This document shows positions 58,228-64,000 of a stretch of DNA of 64,000 nucleotides, in pieces. The DNA comes from Pyxicephalus adspersus (lineage: Eukaryota; Chordata; Amphibia; Anura; Pyxicephalidae), in assembly GCF_032062135.1 (NCBI RefSeq), contig NC_092861.1:137733467-137797466 (forward strand). The letters are read 5' to 3'. The notes under the pieces are model-generated. The model had not been told where the DNA came from. It saw only the letters and a program-made list of their open reading frames with translations, and made no database searches. How positions within the stretch are numbered: position 1 is the first letter of the stretch; each line of letters starts with the position of its first letter. The position numbers and the translations under genes were made by a program.

Positions 58228-58260
58228 CCTGATGAAGTGGACACTGTTTCCATGAAACGC
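58228..58260 (+). repeat. CTGATGA...GAAAC motif, copy B (best)
   Basis: CCTGATGAA, stem GTGGA/TCCAT (5 bp, outer G-T pair) around a loop, then GAAACGC. Among the copies here it keeps the flanking words best. Confidence 0.5.
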
Positions 58261-58844
58261 TTAGAGACACTGTCTATCTAGAGATTCCATGACTATTGTT
58301 GTAACAATCATAACATATACATGAGTGTTTGTCTTGTTTTTTAACATTCAATATTAAAACAATTTTTTTGTACATTTTCACCTAATTAGCCAAAAAAGTC
58401 CCACTTGTGGTTTGTGTTGTTTTGTTTGACGTTATTCTGGTCATTTTTGGGACTTGGAGTGCAACGGCTGGCTTGCAGCCCAGTACCAACTGTATACCAA
58501 GAATGTACACTGAGCTGTGCATGTGTGGCATAGTGTACAATTGGGAGAGAAATGGCTGGTAGGCAGGACAGAAACTTTTAAAGCAGAAGAGACATGCAGA
58601 AGTCTTGCCCCTTCTCTAGGCTGTTATCAGATGCTAAATAAAGAAGAAGCAGGCTGATGAGCTCATCTCTCCATCAATATGCTCTCTTCTGCAACCAGTC
58701 ATGTCTCTTTTAGCACATGATCACTACACTATAACTGACCGGTTACATCTTTGCGCCATTTCTTTCTCTACTTCTACAAGGTTTGCAAGAGGCGGACACC
58801 ACATTAAATTCAAGAGCTAAAATTACTTACATCCAAAATAAAAG
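58261..58844. other. No gene seen
   Basis: Unremarkable. AATATTAAAAC and T-rich tracts follow the hairpin motif, perhaps belonging to the same old repeat. Confidence 0.4.
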
Positions 58845-59024
58845 AGAAGATAGATTATCGTGAGAGAACCTGGTTTGGATCTGTTCCCAGATTGAAGACA
58901 TTTACCAACTACGGTAATAGCAAATGATTTTAATAAATCTATTCCAGGTTTGCTGGATGACCCAAGTCCTCCCATGATAGTCTCTATCTTCTCCCATCTC
59001 TGAGAACTTTTATAAATCAGCCCC
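58845..59024. mobile_element. Foldback MITE family A, copy 7
   Basis: GAGAAGATAGATTATCGTGA at the left pairs with CCATGATAGTCTCTATCTTC at the right; the right end AAATCAGCCCC is intact and the left outermost part is lost. GGGAGAACC-type subfamily. Confidence 0.82.
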
Positions 59025-59149
59025 ATTGAAAGATGTACTAATGAATACAGAACTGTAATAATGTGTTTTTTATATCTGCCCAGCTTTAAAATGATCAGAG
59101 TAATAACACAGATTGTGTACTTGCAAATCATTCAACACAGTTGCCCTTT

Positions 59150-59560
59150 AAAATAAAAATGCAGAAAGGACAATATAGAACTATTAAAGGGATTTTTTCA
59201 AAAGTATTCATTTCAGTGGCCTGTGTTTCAATGTAAAGCTTACTTTTATTACTGCTTTGCTAAATAGATTTATTGTGGATTAAATAAATACACCTGATTG
59301 AAGAGTAATCCTGTTAAAAGAGAAAATTATCCTGGCTGCATGAGCTCTGTATTTGCCATAAAATCTCCCTAAATTGATATGGAGGACTGTAATGACTCTG
59401 AAATCAGCATAATCTCTTTGTATTGAACACAATCATAAAATACACTGAATATTCTGGCTGTTTAACCAGGGATAGACGACACGCACAAGAATAAATGTGT
59501 ACACTTTTCAATTGTTTTCTGACAATACAATTTCTTTTTTCCTCTGTTTGTTTTTTAAAC
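59150..59560. promoter_or_regulatory. Candidate enhancer with paired OTX-like sites
   Basis: A repeat-free block with GGATTA (59277-59282) and TAATCC (59306-59311) facing each other, plus TGATTGAAGAG and many ATTA words. The pattern (AT-rich but information-dense, no repeat match) is like deeply conserved homeodomain-bound enhancers. Conservation was not testable. Confidence 0.38.
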
Positions 59561-59814
59561 CTTTGGTTTATGTAAGGAATAAAACATTTTCATTGTTCGT
59601 AGGCATTAGCAAGAGAAGTTGATTCTCCAACATAAGTATATAGCCGTAGCCTAATGAAGACAAATTCAAAATGCTGTATGTTGATGCATAATTTTTGGCT
59701 AAAACCTGTTTGAAGTGCATGTAAATCCAAGCAATACAAATATTTTTCTCGTAAATATATTGAAAGTGTATGTGTTTGATAACTACCTGCTGAACCTACC
59801 AGAAATCTTCATCT
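59561..59814. other. No gene; one MITE end
   Basis: TTTGAAGTGCATGTAAATCCAA at about 59709-59730 resembles the family D end seen at 57441. Confidence 0.4.
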
Positions 59815-59931
59815 TTATCTTGTATTTTTATAGGACCATCATATGATGCAGCGTTTTATAAAGTCCATAGTCATGTCGCTAACTGTCCTTCAAAGCGCGC
59901 AAAATCTAATTTACCTACTGTAGTCATACCT

Positions 59932-60096
59932 CAGTATTCTCCCCAGAATTTTTTTTAAGCTAGCTGGGAAGAAGCTGTAGACTGGTGGTGTCCCTTGTAT
60001 TGTGACCCAGCTTTTCAGTGCCCACCCAAAAACAGCCGGGTGATTACTGAAAATACAGGGTGGTGCGCCCAGCTAAAGGGGGCTGGGAGAACACTG
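59932..60096. mobile_element. MITE family C, copy 4, with 5-bp TSD
   Basis: Starts CAGTATTCTCCCCAG, ends CTGGGAGAACACTG. TACCT lies on both sides (59927-59931 and 60097-60101), a perfect 5-bp target duplication inside SINE sequence. Confidence 0.92.
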
Positions 60097-60123
60097 TACC
60101 TGTATGTCAATAACATAATCAAG

Positions 60124-60287
60124 CAGTATTCTCCCCAGAAATTTCTATAAGCTGGGGGAGAAGGAGCTGTAGGTGGGTGGACCCCTGTTCTGTCATTTAA
60201 CTTCAGTAACCATAAAAAAAAATGTCAGGTGGTTACTGAAAAGTGCCGGATGGTGTGCCTGGCTAAAAGGGGTCGCAGAGAGCACTA
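60124..60287. mobile_element. MITE family C, copy 5
   Basis: Starts CAGTATTCTCCCCAG, ends CGCAGAGAGCACTA, in the same orientation as copy 4 and 27 bp from it. It is more diverged, and the flanks do not give a clean duplication. Confidence 0.85.
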
Positions 60288-60478
60288 CTAAGGCTAATTT
60301 GGGGGGAATCCAATTTACCTAACTGCATGTTTTTTGAATGTGGGGGAAAACTAGTGTGCCCAAGAGAACCCCATGCAAACACAGGGAGAATATACAAACT
60401 CCTTGCAGATAGTGTTCTGGCTGGGATTCAAACCTGAGACATAGCACTGCAAACGCCAACTAACCTTTGAGCCACAAC

Positions 60479-60749
60479 CCAAATCTTGTAAGCAAAGAAC
60501 TTCCTGTGCACTGAAACCTGTCAGGTACATTGTTTCCAGCCACCTCCAGGACTACAGAACCAGGCCTCCTTATACAAAAGAGGATGGGGGAGAGTTTCTG
60601 TGTCCTAGGGTGACAATGCAGCTTCTCAATGGATACAGTGAAGTAAGTATTGTCACCATAGCAAGAGATATATTTTGGCACAACAATCAAGTCAAGATAA
60701 ATAGAAAGAATAGAAAAAATTATACTAGTACAACTATATTATTTCCACT
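60479..60749. other. No gene seen
   Basis: The minus-strand 76-codon frame (60460-60690) has no family match. Confidence 0.4.
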
Positions 60750-61030
60750 TTAAAGTTTGTATGACCAGGCAGGTCATTATTGCAAAAAAGGGACAGGTGA
60801 TGCCCTTTCTGCAATGATGCTACTTATCTGCCTGATCGTTCTGGGTTTTAGGCAAAAAGCTGAGCTGCACGTGTGCACTGTCAGATTTAGTAGCCAGGTA
60901 AACCTGGCATTCCCGACTACCCTTGCATGTGCAATCCTGGCTTGGCCAATAAAGATGGCTGAAGAACATCTGCCCTACGATCGGTACTGTACAAGCATGC
61001 GTTCACATTATCTAAAAAAGAGTAAGCAAA
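60750..61030 (+). mobile_element. TTAA MITE family E, copy 3 (partial)
   Basis: TTAA at 60750-60753, then GACCAGGCAGGTCATTATTG, TGATGCCCTTTCTGCAATGA and GGCCAATAAAGATGGCTGAA, as in other copies. The right end is degraded. The 100-codon frame is repeat-derived. Confidence 0.75.
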
Positions 61031-61749
61031 GACAGGGTTATCTTGACAGACACAGTTGAAATCAGTCAAACCCAAAAAATGCAGTACATCGACTGTTCCA
61101 GAACAGTTACCAAGGTAGGGGTGGAAATCTGGAACCCATTGAGATAATAATCACCAGTTGGGTCATGTAACATTCATCTTATTCCTGTTTTGAGCACATT
61201 ATTGTAAACAAGTACAAAAGGGGCTGTTTTTTAGGGGATTGGTTGTAAAACATCTACGGGCATTTAAATGGTGGAAAAGTGCTAATAGGAGTGCTATTGG
61301 ATGACCGGTAGAGATTTTTTTTTTTTTTTGGAGTTTTAGCAAAAATAGTATCTTTTGTCTTTAAAACATAGGACACAAAAATACAGTATTTGTATACATA
61401 CAAAACAAACCAATTTCTCTAGTGCCATTCCAACCCCAATCGATACATAAACAATAAGAAAACAAGCTTCTCAAATTACAATGTTTCACTGTCACAACAG
61501 CTCAATCTAATGAACTACTCTGTGTCATCTTCTCTATAGAGCGACCTGTCAGCAATTGCAAGAAAACAAGGTCATTTCAGCAGCGCCTTGCAAAACACGA
61601 AGCTCCGCAGACAGAAAGCTGCACGGATAGCAGAAGTTTCCCTGTGCGGGCAACAAAAACTTTGAAATCGCTACACATAAATTAATATAAATAGAATATG
61701 ATTTACAAAATATATATTACACTTTCCTGATGTAGGTGTGTTTAGCACC
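61031..61749. other. No gene seen
   Basis: AT-rich. T-run at 61315-61330. 61540-61670 is locally GC-richer with no match. Confidence 0.4.
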
Positions 61750-62083
61750 TCTACATGATCTATAAAAATTTGATCAGGCAGGTTCCTTATTGCAGAAGGG
61801 ACAGTCGATGTCTTTTTTTCAATAAAATAACCCTACATACCTGATCAAAATTTTTTAAATACACTCACAAGTCCCTGTTCTGTGGTGGGCACCGCCATCT
61901 TTGTCCTCCTTTTCATCCGGGTTCCGATCTTTGCCCATCCAAACTGGCTGGGTCGGGAAGACATAAGTCCCAGCAGCCCCAGGGGAAGACAGGAATCAGG
62001 CAGGTAAGAGGGACATCAGTTTCTTCTGCAATAAAGAATCTGCTTGATCACAATTTTTTTGCAAAACTGTAGTTTTGTTTTAA
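61750..62083. mobile_element. TTAA MITE family E, copy 4
   Basis: Both halves show the family's inner inverted repeat: GATCAGGCAGGTTCCTTATTGCAGAAG at the left and its inverse-like TTCTGCAATAAAGAATCTGC at the right; TTAA at 62080-62083. The left TTAA is lost. Confidence 0.7.
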
Positions 62084-63090
62084 AGTAATGATTTCCATAG
62101 TCTGATTATTTAAACTTTATCTACACCTAAACACAAATATTTAATATATTGCAGTTCATCAGCTATTTTATGTTGTGGCTGCATTATGTTTAGTTCAGGC
62201 TACATTTTCAGCAAGAACAGAAAATACTTGTTGATTCTGCCAGAGCCCCACTTTCCTTTTACACTGAACTGAAATCTGTTATGTTACCTCTTTGTTAAAG
62301 AAAATGTTTGTACTTATATGTAATGCCCTCAGTGACAGAACTAAAATCAAAAAGTCACCAGGGGGTGCAAAGGGGACATGCTTTTGCTAAAAAGCCTTTT
62401 CTTCTGGCTGCTGTGGCTTTATTTGTATTTTGTTTATACTACATGGTGCAGAAGTCATGCAGAGCCTGGTTCTATACTGCTGGGAGGATATAACTTCTAC
62501 AGAAGTTACATTATCAGCCAATGGTCAAAAATAATCACGGTGTACCCAGAAGAGTCAGCAGAAAAGGTGGTAGCTTTGCAAGGATGTAGCTGCGACAGTA
62601 TCCTTGACCTGTCATCACCGCAGGATGGACCAAAAAAGGTAAGTCTGTGTCATTGAAATACCAAGAAACGTAGAACTGTTTTCTGTTGTGCACACAACAG
62701 GAAATTAGGAGCTTATTTCCTGTCCCAGGAACAATTATTTTATTAGGCAAAACGTGAAGGAATCTTTCCAATGAACCCTTAAAATGCAGGTAAACCTGAT
62801 ATGGGTATTACTTCTTCCCCACTCTATGGAAACATAAAAAAAAGTTTTGGCTAAAAACTACTTTATTCACTTATATTTAGTTATTGTATATTATTCCTAT
62901 TTTAGTTTCCGACCAATCTTCTGGAATTCCCACACATCCTGTTCCTGTCTGTCATGTGACCCTCTTGTCATGGCAGCTGAGTGGACCAGGGAATTCGGAG
63001 TGATCCCCAAACATCTGATTTGCCTTTTGTCACACTTACCTGTTCCTCACTAAAGCACAGGCATCACTCTCCTGCGCATGCTTTCAGTTC
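62084..63090. other. No gene; possible MITE 62320-62790
   Basis: 62785-62800 reads TTAAAATGCAGGTAAACC, a plausible TTAA MITE end; the left partner is not clear. The 92-codon plus-strand frame (62378-62656) is followed by GGTAAGT at 62638-62644, which could mimic a splice donor; no domain supports an exon. Confidence 0.35.
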
Positions 63091-63099
63091 TGATGCTGG

Positions 63100-63770
63100 G
63101 CCTGCTTCTGTTTCCAAGCTTTATCGACTCCATCCAATCCGCTGGCCAATCAGGAAATAGCCTCTTGATAAGCCCTGGCTATTTAGCTAGCTCACAAACT
63201 GTAATATTTGTTCGTGCAACAAGTCTATATTAAGTGGCTCGAGCTCCCAAGTTCTATGATCTAGTTCCTGTACACCTGCTGCTTAATCCAGTGTTTCCTG
63301 TGTCCAGCGCATGCGTTAACCCCTTGTTGTGATCTGTTGGTTCCCAGCCAACTTCCCTGTGCAGTTCCTGTGTTCCTATCTGTCTGTGGATATCCCTGCA
63401 TCACCTGTACCTCCTGTTGCTCCCAGTGTCTCCTGTGTTCCCTGTGCCCGCAGTGGCCCTGTATCACTGGTGTCTGTCGCCTGGATCCCTGTCTATTGAC
63501 CTAACCTATCTTGCTTGCTGCCTGTCTCAACCCCGGCTTTCCTTGACTATTCTTCTGCTAGTGATTTGGTACCCCGTGCTCTGCCCACCTTGGTGTGCCC
63601 AAAGACCGCAAACTGGCAGTAACCAGTGGCACAACATCTCCATCACTGGAGAGAACCTGGTTACTGCTTAGACTTCTCAGGGCTCACACCACCTCCGTGC
63701 AAGCCAAAGCGCCCCCTAGTGGTCCTGTCTCTCGGAGCGTGACACCTTACCTTATTAGTTCTGATTTTTC
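63100..63770 (+). repeat. GC-rich LTR-like interspersed repeat
   Basis: Has GCTGGCCAATCAGGAAATAG (CCAAT-box-like), then CCCTGGCTATTTAGC (TATA-like, about 63173-63187), followed by a C/T-rich tract of CCTGTGT words (63250-63540) and the end CCCTAGTGGTCCTGTCTCTC...GTGACA (63703-63744). This order resembles an LTR or a LINE promoter in amphibian genomes, but I could not find a matching second LTR or any pol sequence. The frames on both strands are low-complexity by-products. Confidence 0.45.
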
Positions 63771-64000
63771 AGTGCAAAAACCCAAAGTAACCATTCAAGA
63801 TTGTTGATGTCAAACCAGAACAAAAGTGGATAAAAGCACCTGCTCCTTTGTGAGTTTGATCTCTCCCCCTTCTCCTAAACAGCATTACTGAAAGGGAAGG
63901 TCACCCATCAAAGTGATGGTTTAGCAGATACCCATGCTCTTGACCACACCATGTGGGTGATAGGTGTGATATCTCCCGAGGCATCAAAAAAGAAAAAAAA

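Larger units (their letters stand above)
59815..60478 (-). mobile_element. SINE copy 3, split by two MITEs
   Basis: The inverted SINE runs from ATAGGACCATCATATGATGC to the inverted head (GGCTGGGATTCAAACCTGAG, TTTGAGCCACAACCC). It is interrupted at 59932-60096 and 60124-60287 by two family C MITEs. Without them, the flanking pieces join in the order of the intact SINE at 35228. Confidence 0.88.

Noticed and set aside
62378..62656. Possible exon ending at a GGTAAGT donor
   Set aside because: There is no domain and no acceptor with coding support; a TTAA MITE end lies nearby, so it is more likely repeat DNA.

Overview
This window looks like a gene-poor stretch of a large, repeat-rich vertebrate nuclear genome, most likely an anuran amphibian. 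The evidence is the low GC content, one 295-base assembly gap, and dense short transposons of kinds I associate with frogs: TTAA-ended foldback MITEs, hAT MITEs with 8-bp target duplications, Tc1 copies with the usual 3' end, and a tRNA-headed SINE sharing its tail with a non-LTR LINE. The species-group call is inference; the repeats themselves are read directly.

I find no intact host protein-coding gene, tRNA, rRNA or CRISPR array. All long open frames are short (at most about 119 codons, and that one spans the N gap) and most fall inside repeats. Three degraded transposon genes can be read: an unnamed transposase-like pseudogene on the minus strand (3.9-5.3 kb), a Tc1-type transposase on the plus strand (8.3-9.3 kb) with its catalytic Glu changed to Lys, and the C-terminal end of an L2/CR1-like reverse-transcriptase ORF on the minus strand (33.7-34.3 kb).

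Layout. 0-10 kb: AT-rich sequence, a Tigger-like MITE, the two transposase pseudogenes. 11-16.9 kb: a TTAA element carrying a five-unit hairpin array, a LINE tail, four hAT-type MITEs (one with a perfect 8-bp duplication, one with two perfect 30-32 bp palindromes). 17-23 kb: mostly non-repetitive sequence that resembles conserved non-coding enhancer DNA. 23-36 kb: dense MITEs, a SINE, a 29-bp minisatellite, the LINE fragment. 37-42 kb: two more enhancer-like blocks with MITEs between. 42-53.5 kb: MITEs, the assembly gap, a CpG-rich foldback element (51.7-52.1 kb), and a short L1-type retro-insertion with a 17-bp target duplication (53.3-53.4 kb). 54-64 kb: interspersed repeats, enhancer-like blocks, a SINE into which two MITEs inserted in tandem (59.8-60.5 kb), and a GC-rich promoter/LTR-like repeat near the end.

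The likely biology is a gene desert in which about ten non-repetitive, motif-rich blocks may regulate an unseen developmental gene outside the window, separated by transposon debris. The most interesting signals are structural: foldback families whose two arms have changed together, a recurrent CTGATGA...GAAAC hairpin motif seen in five places, and the SINE/LINE tail sharing. Conservation could not be tested here.
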